DNA of 64,000 nt from Phycisphaeraceae bacterium. Its GTDB lineage: Bacteria; Planctomycetota; Phycisphaerae; Phycisphaerales; UBA1924. Location: assembly GCA_019636615.1 (NCBI GenBank), contig JAHBXF010000002.1, forward strand, positions 126,001-190,000, read 5' to 3'. The stretch's first letter is position 1. Each line of letters opens with the position of its first letter. This document shows, piece after piece, positions 1 through 7,774 of the stretch. Below the pieces are notes generated by a model that had not been told where the DNA came from, ran no database searches, and saw only the letters and a program-made list of their open reading frames with translations. Position numbers and translations under genes: made by a program.

Positions 1-1
1 G

Positions 2-223
2 ATGGGGGCGCTGGCGGGCGATGAGGGGTGGCACGCGGCGGGGTGGCGCAGCGGCCCGCTGGAAGACCCGGGCTCGTACGAGAATATCCGGCGGGCGCTG
101 GTGCACGGCACGGTGGTTGCGAGTTTCAACATCGAGGCGTTCAGCCTTGAGCGGCTCACCACGCTGTCGCCGGAAGAGTTGACGCTTCGGTACCAGAAGT
201 ATGTGGCGATGACGCGGTTGTGA
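2..223 (+). CDS. PfkB-type carbohydrate kinase, C-terminal fragment
   Basis: This is the last 73 residues of a gene that begins before the window; the reading frame is open from base 2 to the TGA at 221-223. The tail reads like the C-terminal lobe of a PfkB/ribokinase-family sugar kinase, with alternating small residues followed by a run near VVASFNIEAFSLERL. In this family that segment follows the catalytic Asp/ATP-site region, which lies outside the window. The family assignment rests on a short tail only, so the substrate cannot be named. An alternative is another protein with a similar C-terminal helix. Confidence 0.55.
   Translation: MGALAGDEGWHAAGWRSGPLEDPGSYENIRRALVHGTVVASFNIEAFSLERLTTLSPEELTLRYQKYVAMTRL
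107..121 (+). promoter_or_regulatory. Possible sigma-54 (-24/-12) promoter inside the kinase tail
   Basis: The bases GGCACGGTGGTTGCG carry the GG (107-108) and GC (119-120) doublets 12 bases apart, first G to first G. This is the spacing of the sigma-54 consensus TGGCAC-N5-TTGC, and only the leading T is replaced (by C). It points at the TPR/FlgN/kinase/sigma-54-activator run that starts about 230 bases further on. It lies within coding sequence, so a chance match is quite possible. Confidence 0.3.
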
Positions 224-347
224 TGGCGGATCACCCGGGTGGGTGTCGGTTCCCCATGGGTGGAGGATACGTTCTAGGACCATCGGCGGTTTTTGCGCCC
301 CTGTCCTGCGATCACTGCGCACTCTTTCCCGATATCCAGCGGCCCGC

Positions 348-2864
348 ATGCCGCGGGCACGGGAAACGCACGTGCCACACGCTGGAGACATCAACCCGGT
401 GCAGCCGCCCCAAGACGGGGAGTCGCCCGCGCCGGTCGAACAGGCCGCGGCGTCATGGCGCACGGCGTGGCAGATTCCGGCGATCGGGGCAGGGCTCATC
501 GCGGCGACGCTGGCGATTGTTCACGGCGTGAGAACGGCGCCGTCGCCCCAGGTTGAGCCTTGGCTTGAGCAGGCGACACGCCTGACCGAGCAGCACCGGC
601 ACGAGCAGGCGTTGGGCGTGCTCAACGCGGCCGCGCTGCCGATCATCGCGCAGGGGCACGCGACGCAGCAGCAGCGGGCGAGGTTCCACGTGCTCAGGGC
701 GAGGGCGATGTTCCTCGGGCAGGAGCAGTTGGGGATCTCGCGGGAAGAAAACTACCGTGCGATCCTGCGTGAGTACCGCGAAGCGAGCGAGGCCTCGGCG
801 CACTTCAACGCGACCGATACGTACTACATCGGGCGGTGCGCGCTGGAGCTTGGCGATTGGGAGCGGGTGCACGACTCGCTGGCGACGCTCGGATCGACGC
901 ACGAGGCGAAGTCTCTGGACCTGACCAGGCGCACGGTGGAAGCGTCGATGAACGCCCGTCCGGCGCGGCTGCGCGAGGCGCTCGACCTCTTGACGCTGCT
1001 GAGCGCAGACCCAGAACTGGACACCGACAATCGGGTCTGGGTGCTCAGGAATCAGACGGTGGTTCTGCTGGAAGAGGGCTTCGCGGACGAAGCGGTGACA
1101 CGAATTCTGAGGGCGATGCCCCGGCTGCAGCACGCGCAGCCGGCGGCGCTGGGCGAGGTTCTGCTCTCTCTTGCCGAGGCATATATGCGGCTCGACGAGC
1201 CGCAGCGCGCGGCGGAACAACTGACACGGGCGGCGAACCTGCTGCCGGAAGGGCATCAAGCCCGTCCGCACCTGCTCTTGCTGGAGGCGGAGGTGGATCG
1301 GCGCGAGGGCAACCTGCGGTCGGCGCAGGAGCGGTTTGCGCAGGTATTGAGCGATTATGCCGGCGATGCCAGGGCGTGCATCGCGATGCTCGGGCACGCC
1401 GAAGTGCTCGCGCTGCGGGCCAGCCGCAACGAGGTGTCTTCGCCCGACGAGGCGGTTGAGCAGTACAGCGAACTGGTGGAGAGGCTCGTGTCGCCCAGGC
1501 CGCCGCGCGAGCCCACGCCGGCGAGAGTCATTGCGAGCATGCTCTCGCAGACCGGTGATCGGCTGGAACGCCATGAGTACCTCGCGGCGCTGCGGCTCGC
1601 CGAGAGCGCTCGCCGCCTGGCGGAGCACACCGACCCACTGGGCGGTGCACCGGCCGACGTTCTGCACGCCATCGCGCGTGCCAGGAGCGGCCTGGCCCTT
1701 GAACTGATCAAGGGGCCGGACGGCCAACCCCTGCCGCTCTCGGCACTCGACCCCTCGACGCAGCAGGAGGCACGTCGCCACCTGATCGCGGCGGCCGAGG
1801 TCTATCGGCTGCACGCGTCGCGGATCGCGGCGTCGGACGGGCCGGGGTATCTCGACTCGCTGTGGGCCGCGGGTGATGCCTTCGACCGCGCGGGCGACCT
1901 TCGCTCGTGCGTTCGCACGTTTCAGCAGTTTCTGGCCGACGCGCCGGCGGATGCCCGACGGGCGCAGGCCGCCTATCGCCTGGCGCAGGCGTTCCGTGCG
2001 ATGGGTGATTTCGGATCTGCCGAGCAACTCTTCCGCGGGCTCATCGCGCAGCGGGAAGAGAGTTCGGGCCCGCTGGCGGACGCGGCGTATGTGCCCCTGG
2101 CGCAGACGCTGCTGGCGGACGGAAAGCCCGAGAATGATGCGGAGGCGGAAGAGTTGCTCTCGCAGGTGCTCGCGGGCGCAACGGGGGGAGTCAAGACGCA
2201 CTCGTACCGCGCGGCGCTTCTTGAGATGGCGGGGTATCAGTTCTCACGGGGGAACTACGAACGAACGATCGAGCGGCTCGAGGAGTATCTCGGGCGTTCG
2301 CCAGAACTGCAGCCGCACGAGCGTGCCGACGCGCAGTATCAACTCGCCGAGTCGTACAAGCGCAGCGCCGAGGGGATCAGAGAGTCGTTCAAGGGTGCGA
2401 TGCCCGACCAGCAGCGGCGCGATCTGGAGCGCGTGCAGGCCCAGCGGCTTGCCAGGGCGACAGACCTGTATCTTGAGGTGCGAGACGCGCTCCTGAGCAT
2501 GGAACGCCGCAGCGGCCATCAAGACCTTCGGCTGCGCAACGCGTGCCTGGCGCTGGGGGACTGCGCGATGGAATCCCGCGACTTTGACAACGCGATCCGG
2601 TTTTATGACAGCGCCCGCGAGCGGTTCCCGCGAGACCCGGCGATTCTCGTGGCGATGGTGCAGATCGTGCGGGCGCTGCTCGAGCAGGGGCGGATCGCGG
2701 AGGCGGCCACGGCCAACGAGCGTGCCCGCCGGATGTACGAATCACTCCCCGACTCGGTCTGGGACGACCCGATGCTGCCGATGACGCGACAGCAGTGGGA
2801 GGCGTGGCTCGCGGCGCAGTCGTCGCTGGCGGCGGCCGCGGCGGATGGACAACCGTCGGATTGA
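348..2864 (+). CDS. Membrane-anchored TPR-repeat protein
   Basis: A protein of about 838 residues. The start at ATG 348 is uncertain: GTG 243 and GTG 372 are in frame, and none has a strong Shine-Dalgarno. A short Pro-rich N-terminus leads to one hydrophobic segment (about residues 42-62, around IPAIGAGLIAATLAIV). The rest is Ala/Leu/Arg-rich helical repeats of TPR type (EQALGVLNAA, RAAEQLTRAANLLPEG, SAEQLFRGLIAQRE, FDNAIRFYDSARERFP) up to the C-terminus. It is probably an inner-membrane scaffold with the repeats on one face. It lies 40 bases before a FlgN-like gene and a flagellar regulator pair, so a role in flagellar assembly is possible, but this is inference from position only. No catalytic motif was seen. 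Confidence 0.75.
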   Translation: MPRARETHVPHAGDINPVQPPQDGESPAPVEQAAASWRTAWQIPAIGAGLIAATLAIVHGVRTAPSPQVEPWLEQATRLTEQHRHEQALGVLNAAALPIIAQGHATQQQRARFHVLRARAMFLGQEQLGISREENYRAILREYREASEASAHFNATDTYYIGRCALELGDWERVHDSLATLGSTHEAKSLDLTRRTVEASMNARPARLREALDLLTLLSADPELDTDNRVWVLRNQTVVLLEEGFADEAVTRILRAMPRLQHAQPAALGEVLLSLAEAYMRLDEPQRAAEQLTRAANLLPEGHQARPHLLLLEAEVDRREGNLRSAQERFAQVLSDYAGDARACIAMLGHAEVLALRASRNEVSSPDEAVEQYSELVERLVSPRPPREPTPARVIASMLSQTGDRLERHEYLAALRLAESARRLAEHTDPLGGAPADVLHAIARARSGLALELIKGPDGQPLPLSALDPSTQQEARRHLIAAAEVYRLHASRIAASDGPGYLDSLWAAGDAFDRAGDLRSCVRTFQQFLADAPADARRAQAAYRLAQAFRAMGDFGSAEQLFRGLIAQREESSGPLADAAYVPLAQTLLADGKPENDAEAEELLSQVLAGATGGVKTHSYRAALLEMAGYQFSRGNYERTIERLEEYLGRSPELQPHERADAQYQLAESYKRSAEGIRESFKGAMPDQQRRDLERVQAQRLARATDLYLEVRDALLSMERRSGHQDLRLRNACLALGDCAMESRDFDNAIRFYDSARERFPRDPAILVAMVQIVRALLEQGRIAEAATANERARRMYESLPDSVWDDPMLPMTRQQWEAWLAAQSSLAAAAADGQPSD

Positions 2865-2904
2865 AGTTTCTTCATACGCAGGATGCAACACAGGAGCGGT
2901 CAGG

Positions 2905-3351
2905 ATGACCACACGCACCACACCGGCACTTTCCCTCATCGACGCCCTCAGCCGCCAGCACACCGCGCTGGTCGAACTGACCGACGTGACCCGGCTGCAA
3001 CTCGACGCGCTGCGTTCGGGGGATGATGATGCGGCCGCCGACGCGGCCGGCAAGCGGGACGCGCTCGTCATCGCCGCGGTTCACTGGGGCCGGCGCGCGG
3101 CCGATGCCGTCGCGGACGAACCCGAGATCTCGCTGGCACAGATCAAGCGGGCCGACGATCTCATCGCGAGCATCGAACGGCTGCGCGACGAGGCCACGCG
3201 GCTCAGCGATGAGGCGCTGTCGGCGCTGCGCCGCCGGCGCGACCAGATCGCGGGGGAACTCTCTCTGGCCGATCAGGGAGCGCACGCGGCACGTGTGTAC
3301 GGTGTTTCGCGCCCCGCCGCGACGCCCCGCTATCAGGACCTCGCGGGATGA
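2905..3351 (+). CDS. FlgN-like flagellar export chaperone (putative)
   Basis: A 148-residue, almost entirely helical protein; the ATG at 2905 has AGGAGCGG about 6 bases upstream. Heptad-like patterns (IDALSRQHTALVELTDVTRLQ, then RLRDEATRLSDEALSALRRRRD) suggest a two- or three-helix coiled-coil bundle. FlgN/FliT chaperones, which hold hook-associated proteins for the flagellar export apparatus, have this size and fold. Its stop codon overlaps the next start (ATGA at 3348), indicating translational coupling to the histidine kinase. The sequence is low in distinctive residues, so the FlgN call depends mainly on fold, size and the flagellar neighbourhood. It could be another small coiled-coil regulator. 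Confidence 0.5.
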   Translation: MTTRTTPALSLIDALSRQHTALVELTDVTRLQLDALRSGDDDAAADAAGKRDALVIAAVHWGRRAADAVADEPEISLAQIKRADDLIASIERLRDEATRLSDEALSALRRRRDQIAGELSLADQGAHAARVYGVSRPAATPRYQDLAG

Positions 3352-4313
3352 GCGCCCAGACCTCAGGATCAACCCTGGAAGGCGAGCGCACGCCGCCCAC
3401 GCCCGACGACCTCGCCTCGCTGCTGCGCGTGATGAACGACGCGGCCTCGCGGCTGGAGGTGTCGCACCAGCAACTGCAGGACCAGGTTCTGCGGCTGACG
3501 CAGGAACTGGGCGAGGCCAATGCGCAGTTGGAGCGCGCGAGACGGCTCGCGGCGCTGGGAGAAATGGCCGCGGGCATCGCGCACGAGGTGCGCAACCCCC
3601 TGGGCTGCATCAACCTGTACTCGTCGATGCTCGATGAAGACCTTCGCGCCGATCGGCCCGAGCAGGCCGCCGTGGCGAGAAAGATCTCGGCGGCGGCCCG
3701 GAGCATGGAGTCGGTGATATCGGATGTTCTGGCGTTTGCCAGAGAACTCAGGGTGAGGCCTGACAACGTCGAGCCCGGCGCGTTGTTCGACGCGGTGGTC
3801 GAGGCGTGCGCTCCGCAGAGCATCCCGGCGTGGAAGGACGTGGTGATCGACCGAAGGATCTGCGACGGGATGAATCTGGTCGCGGACGGCTCGCTGCTCA
3901 GGCAGGCGCTGATCAACGTTGTGCGCAACGCGTTCGAGGCCATGGCCGAAGAGGGCGGCGCGCGGTCGAACCGGCTGACGCTTGAGGCGGGCGAGCGGCG
4001 GGTTGCCCGGGCCGGCGGCGGCACGCTGCGGTGCGCGGTGCTCTCGGTTTCGGACACAGGCCCGGGCGTGACGCCCGACATCGTCGCCCGCATGTTCAAC
4101 CCGTTTTTCACCACGCGCGGCGCGGGCACGGGCCTGGGGCTGGCCATTGTTCATCGGATCATCGATGCGCACGGCGGCCGCGTGAGCGTGAGCAACAACA
4201 CACAGGGCCCCGGCGCCACGGTCGAACTCATCATTCCCATGACCCCCGCGGAGGGCGCGGTGCAGGCCGACACGCAGGCGAGGCCGCAATCGGCGAAAGG
4301 ACACGCAGCATGA
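3348..4313 (+). CDS. Soluble sensor histidine kinase, NtrB/FlrB type
   Basis: A 321-residue kinase with no transmembrane segment. Residues 20-65 form a coiled coil. The HisKA phosphoacceptor is His79 in GEMAAGIAHEVRNPLG. The N box holds Asn194 (LINVVRNAFEAM), the G1 box is DTGPG (236-240), the F box is NPFFTT, and the G2 box is GTGLGLA (about 260-266). It should phosphorylate the sigma-54 response regulator encoded immediately downstream, which it overlaps by ATGA at 4310-4313. The pair resembles FlrB-FlrC/FleS-FleR, the class III flagellar switch of polarly flagellated bacteria. No PAS or periplasmic sensor domain is visible, so the input is likely an intracellular assembly state or a partner protein. 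Confidence 0.88.
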   Translation: MSAQTSGSTLEGERTPPTPDDLASLLRVMNDAASRLEVSHQQLQDQVLRLTQELGEANAQLERARRLAALGEMAAGIAHEVRNPLGCINLYSSMLDEDLRADRPEQAAVARKISAAARSMESVISDVLAFARELRVRPDNVEPGALFDAVVEACAPQSIPAWKDVVIDRRICDGMNLVADGSLLRQALINVVRNAFEAMAEEGGARSNRLTLEAGERRVARAGGGTLRCAVLSVSDTGPGVTPDIVARMFNPFFTTRGAGTGLGLAIVHRIIDAHGGRVSVSNNTQGPGATVELIIPMTPAEGAVQADTQARPQSAKGHAA

Positions 4314-5839
4314 GATCTGTTCTTGTCGTAGACGATAAAGAGTTGATGCGCGACAGCGTCGCGGCGACGCTCTCGCGGGCTGGGTTTGAAGCGCGCACGG
4401 CCGAGGACGGCAACGCCGCGCTGGCGAGCATTCGCGCCAACCGCCCCGAGTGCGTGGTGACAGACATGCGCATGCCGGGCATGACCGGCCTGGAACTGCT
4501 CGGGCGCATCCGGCAGATCGACGACGAACTTCCCGTGGTGATGATGACGGCCTTTGGCGCCATCGACGCGGCGGTGCGGGCGATGCGGCTGGGGGCGTAC
4601 GACTATCTCACCAAGCCCTTCGAGGGCGATGAACTCGTCATCGCCGTGAAGAGGGCCATCGAGCACCGAACGCTGCTGCGAGAGAACGAACTGCTGCGCG
4701 TGAGCGCACGCCCGGGCAGCGCGCCGGACGCATGCCCGGCCGGCACGGGTGAAGGGGCCGCGCCGACGCGGGGGGTGGCCAGGCTGCTGGGCGTATCGGA
4801 TGTCATGAAGCGGCTGCGCGACGAGGTGCTGGCGGTGGCGCCGTCGCACGGCACGATCCTGATCCACGGCGAATCGGGCGTGGGCAAGGAGGTCGTGGCG
4901 AGGGCGGTTCACGAATCGAGCCCGCGAGAGTCGGCGCCGTTCCTGGCGGTGAACTGTGCCGCGCTCTCGTCGAGTTTGCTCGAGAGTGAACTCTTCGGGC
5001 ATGAGCGTGGGGCGTTCACCGGGGCGGAGAAACTGCGCAAAGGGCGGTTCGAACTGAGCGACGGCGGCACGCTGCTGCTCGATGAAATCAGCGAGATCGA
5101 CCCGGCTGTTCAGGCGAAACTGCTGCGGGTGCTTCAGGAAAGGGCCTTCGAAAGGGTGGGTTCAAGCGTCACCATCGGGGTGGATGTTCGTGTGCTGAGC
5201 ACCAGCAACCGCAACCTGCCCGAGGCGGTGGCGAAGGGTGATTTCCGGCAGGATCTCTACTTCCGGCTCAATGTGCTGCCGATCTCGGTGCCCGCGCTGC
5301 GCGAGCGTGCGGAGGATGTCGGGCTGCTGGCCCGGCACTTCATAGCGCAGACCTGCGCCCGCGAAGGGCGGCCAACGGTGGAGATCAGGCCAGAGACCGT
5401 GGCCGTGATGGAGGCGTATCCGTGGCCCGGCAATGTTCGGGAACTGCAGAACATCTGCGAGCGGGCGGTGGTGCTCAGCGCGGTGGGTAGCCCCGGCGGG
5501 TGCATCCGCCACGAACTGGTCGAAGCGTGGTTGGCGCAGCCGGGCCCGTCGGCTGGCGGGCGCACCGCTGCCCCGGCGCCGGCGAGCCGTGAGGCTTTTC
5601 CGCGGGCCGCGGATTCGGTCATGATCGAGCCGGCACCGATGCGCCGCGAGCCGGGGCGCGATGGAGGTACGGCAACACGCCCGCTTGAAGACCTGGAGCG
5701 AGAGGCGATTCTGGCGGCGCTCAATACGTTTCAGGGACACCGGCAGAGAACCGCCGCGGCCCTGGGGATCGGGGTGCGCACGCTGGGGTTGAAACTCAAG
5801 AAGTGGAAAGATGACGGGGTGCTGGCCGAGGCATCGTGA
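4310..5839 (+). CDS. Sigma-54-dependent response regulator, FlrC/FleR-like
   Basis: A 509-residue NtrC-family activator starting at the ATG that overlaps the kinase stop. The receiver domain (1-120) has Asp52 as phosphoacceptor (TDMRMPGM), Thr80 and Lys102. The AAA+ domain has Walker A GESGVGKE (187-194), the sigma-54 contact loop GAFTGA (234-239) and Walker B TLLLDEI (254-260). A Fis-type helix-turn-helix lies at the C-terminus ([20 protein letters not shown]). It binds upstream elements and opens sigma-54 promoters. flgB starts 80 bases downstream, so rod genes may be cotranscribed or regulated by it. All catalytic motifs are intact. The flagellar role is inferred from context; the biochemical class is firm. 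Confidence 0.92.
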   Translation: MRSVLVVDDKELMRDSVAATLSRAGFEARTAEDGNAALASIRANRPECVVTDMRMPGMTGLELLGRIRQIDDELPVVMMTAFGAIDAAVRAMRLGAYDYLTKPFEGDELVIAVKRAIEHRTLLRENELLRVSARPGSAPDACPAGTGEGAAPTRGVARLLGVSDVMKRLRDEVLAVAPSHGTILIHGESGVGKEVVARAVHESSPRESAPFLAVNCAALSSSLLESELFGHERGAFTGAEKLRKGRFELSDGGTLLLDEISEIDPAVQAKLLRVLQERAFERVGSSVTIGVDVRVLSTSNRNLPEAVAKGDFRQDLYFRLNVLPISVPALRERAEDVGLLARHFIAQTCAREGRPTVEIRPETVAVMEAYPWPGNVRELQNICERAVVLSAVGSPGGCIRHELVEAWLAQPGPSAGGRTAAPAPASREAFPRAADSVMIEPAPMRREPGRDGGTATRPLEDLEREAILAALNTFQGHRQRTAAALGIGVRTLGLKLKKWKDDGVLAEAS

Positions 5840-5919
5840 TCGAGAGTCCCCTGTGAAGGTGTGCGGCCGGCATCGATCCGATCCGGCCCGTCGTTTGCGG
5901 GTAGTGGGGAAGAGTCGCC

Positions 5920-6357
5920 ATGATCAAAGACCTGAGACACGCTGGGAGCATGCCGGTCTTAGAGCAGACGCTCGCCTTCGCGGGGGCGCGCCAGCGGCTG
6001 CTGGCGCACAACATCGCCAACATCGATACCCCCGACTTCCGACCCGTTGATCTTTCGGTGCAGGGTTTCAGGTCGGCCTTGGCGCAGGCCGTAGACCGCA
6101 GACGTGCCGCGGGGGGCGGTGCGGCAGGGCGACTCGTGATGCCCACGACGGATGAGATCGAACCGGGCCCGAATGGTCGAGTGGCGTTCAAACCCCGGAC
6201 CCCTTCGCAGGGGGTGTTGTACCACGACAGGAACAACCGGGACGTGGAACGTCTGATGCAGGGGCTCTCGGAGAACGCACTGGCCTACCGCGTGGCGGGT
6301 GATCTGTGGCGGCGAGAGAACGACCTGCTCCGCACGGCCATCAGCCAGCGGGTCTGA
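5920..6357 (+). CDS. flgB: Flagellar basal-body rod protein FlgB
   Basis: A 145-residue proximal rod subunit. The N-terminal signature RQRLLAHNIANIDTPDFRPVD is the conserved rod/hook motif (N-I-A-N-x-D-T-P). The C-terminal helix (SENALAYRVAGDLWRRENDLL) forms the matching coiled coil of the axial family. It has the usual length for FlgB (about 130-145). GGGGAAGAG lies a few bases before the ATG. flgC follows after 30 bases, the standard flgBC order. The protein is exported by the flagellar type III system without a cleaved signal. Confidence 0.93.
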   Translation: MIKDLRHAGSMPVLEQTLAFAGARQRLLAHNIANIDTPDFRPVDLSVQGFRSALAQAVDRRRAAGGGAAGRLVMPTTDEIEPGPNGRVAFKPRTPSQGVLYHDRNNRDVERLMQGLSENALAYRVAGDLWRRENDLLRTAISQRV

Positions 6358-6387
6358 TCGGGTGGTTGAGCAGGAGGAGCAGCACGC

Positions 6388-6807
6388 ATGTACGGAGCCC
6401 TCGACATCTCGACAAGCGGCATGATCGCCCAGCGGGTGCGGATGACCGCGATTTCGGCCAACGTGGCCAACAGGCACAGCGTCTCGGCCGACGGCACGCC
6501 GTACCGGGCGAAACTCGTGCACTTTGCGCCCGGCGACCGCTCTGCCGCCACCAAAGAGGGAAAGGCCTGGGGTGTGCACGTGCGGGAGATCGAAGACGAC
6601 CCTCGCCCGTTCAACTACAGGTACGACCCTTCACACCCGATGGCCGCCAAGGAAGGGCCCCGTCAGGGGTACGTGGCAGAGTCGAACGTGAATCCGGTCG
6701 TGGAACAGATCAACGCGATCCAGGCGGGGCGGGCGTATGAGGCGAACGCCGTCGCTGCGGAAGCAACCAAGACGATGATCAGCCAGGCCCTGCGGCTGCT
6801 GGCGTGA
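6388..6807 (+). CDS. flgC: Flagellar basal-body rod protein FlgC
   Basis: A 139-residue rod subunit with the N-terminal axial-family motif (MYGALDISTSGMIAQRVRM, then ISANVANRHSV) and the C-terminal helix ending in EATKTMISQALRLL. The mid-part VAESNVNPVVEQINAIQAGRAYEANA matches the FlgC pattern (N-V-N-P-V-x-E-M). The site AGGAGGAGC lies about 9 bases before the ATG. The usual N-A-N-T sequence is N-V-A-N-R-H-S here, a mild deviation. It sits between flgB and fliE, and with them forms the proximal rod and its junction to the MS ring. Confidence 0.92.
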   Translation: MYGALDISTSGMIAQRVRMTAISANVANRHSVSADGTPYRAKLVHFAPGDRSAATKEGKAWGVHVREIEDDPRPFNYRYDPSHPMAAKEGPRQGYVAESNVNPVVEQINAIQAGRAYEANAVAAEATKTMISQALRLLA

Positions 6808-6904
6808 GAGACACCATGAAGCCGAATCTTCTTCCGTTGCGGAGCAACGGACCGATGACTGCGGAGCAACCCCTCGAACCCTCGTTTGTTCCTGAGGTGA
6901 CCTT

Positions 6905-7210
6905 ATGAGCGACCCGCTCGGACTAGTATCAGCCAGCCACGGCGCCGCACAGGCGGTACGCCTGCCCGCCGGGCCCACTCCGGTGGGTGCAACCCCATTC
7001 AAGGATGTTCTCCGCGGGGCGGTGGATGAAGTGCACCGCGCGCAGACCGAGGCCACCATGGCCGTGGAAGATCTGCAGACGGGCCGCCGCGACGACATCG
7101 AGGGGGTGATGGTGGCCGCGCAGAAGGCAGATAACGCCTTCAAGATGCTCCAGGCCCTGCGCAACAAGGTGATGGAGGCCTATGAAGAGGTCAAGCAGAT
7201 GCGCACCTGA
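6905..7210 (+). CDS. fliE: Flagellar hook-basal body complex protein FliE
   Basis: A 101-residue protein with the FliE pattern: an N-terminal variable part, then FKDVLRGAVDEVHRAQTEA, a central acidic stretch, and a C-terminal helix with VMVAAQKADNAFKMLQALRNKVMEAYEEV. FliE couples the MS ring (FliF) to the rod (FlgB). The site GAGGTGA precedes the ATG. In most genomes fliE is followed by fliF-fliG-fliH-fliI; here the strand switches after fliE, so the remaining basal-body genes must lie elsewhere. Confidence 0.9.
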   Translation: MSDPLGLVSASHGAAQAVRLPAGPTPVGATPFKDVLRGAVDEVHRAQTEATMAVEDLQTGRRDDIEGVMVAAQKADNAFKMLQALRNKVMEAYEEVKQMRT

Positions 7211-7244
7211 TGAGGGGTGAGCCCGGGGCCTTGAGCGGCGGGAG

Positions 7245-7535
7245 TTACCCCGGAATCCAGATCTTCTTCGCTTCGATCAACTGACAGTGCGTGGGGATCG
7301 GCAGCGACGTGGGTGAGGCGGTAAAAAACGCCAGCCCGCGGTAACTGGTGAGGTAGTGGTGCGTCTTTGCAAAGAACCCGCCCTTGGCATGCACCGCGAG
7401 CGGTTCGTCGTTGAGGTCCAATATGGCCAGGAAGTCCTCAGGGTTGATCGTGACGATCACGCCTGAAGCTTTGACGGCCTGAATCACCGCGGCGGCGGCG
7501 GCAGAGGTTGCCGCGGTGGTGGCTGCGACACTCAT
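7245..7535 (-). CDS. Hypothetical protein, 96 aa
   Basis: A small protein transcribed towards fliE. It opens with an Ala/Thr-rich helix (about residues 2-22), then a compact alpha/beta part (GVIVTINPEDFLAILDLNDEP and KGGFFAKTHHYLTSYRGLAFF). It has no signal peptide, no transmembrane helix and no recognisable catalytic motif. The ATG at 7535 has AGAGG 6 bases upstream. Base composition and codon use look like the neighbours', so it is likely a real gene. I do not recognise the family. Confidence 0.6.
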   Translation of the reverse strand: MSVAATTAATSAAAAAVIQAVKASGVIVTINPEDFLAILDLNDEPLAVHAKGGFFAKTHHYLTSYRGLAFFTASPTSLPIPTHCQLIEAKKIWIPG

Positions 7536-7671
7536 GTGAAGCCTCTAGGAGGACGCTCGAAAAGGGCCAGCGGAACACGACCAGGGCATTGTAGCGGCGG
7601 CGGCAATGATGCCGGCCAGTCGCGGCGTATCGAGGCGGCGTTCGGCGGGCGACAGGCGGTGGCCGGCGGGC

Positions 7672-7685
7672 AAATTCTAGAATTT
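7672..7685. promoter_or_regulatory. 14-bp perfect palindrome, possible operator
   Basis: AAATTCTAGAATTT is a perfect palindrome in an otherwise GC-rich intergenic stretch between two divergent genes (start codons at 7535 and 7775). A second inverted repeat, GAATC-GGTT-GATTC, follows at 7708-7721. An AT-rich dyad about 90 bases upstream of the PLP enzyme gene is a typical position for a repressor or activator site. No regulator is encoded next to it. Confidence 0.35.
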
Positions 7686-7774
7686 CAACGCCGCGGATCT
7701 CGGCGTGGAATCGGTTGATTCTCCTGCAAACTTCTCTACGCTCGCCTCCCGTAGACAACCGATACAGGGGTGCC

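Noticed and set aside
453..2201. 582-codon minus-strand frame opposite the TPR gene
   Set aside because: Arg/Gln-rich shadow of TPR repeats, no domain.
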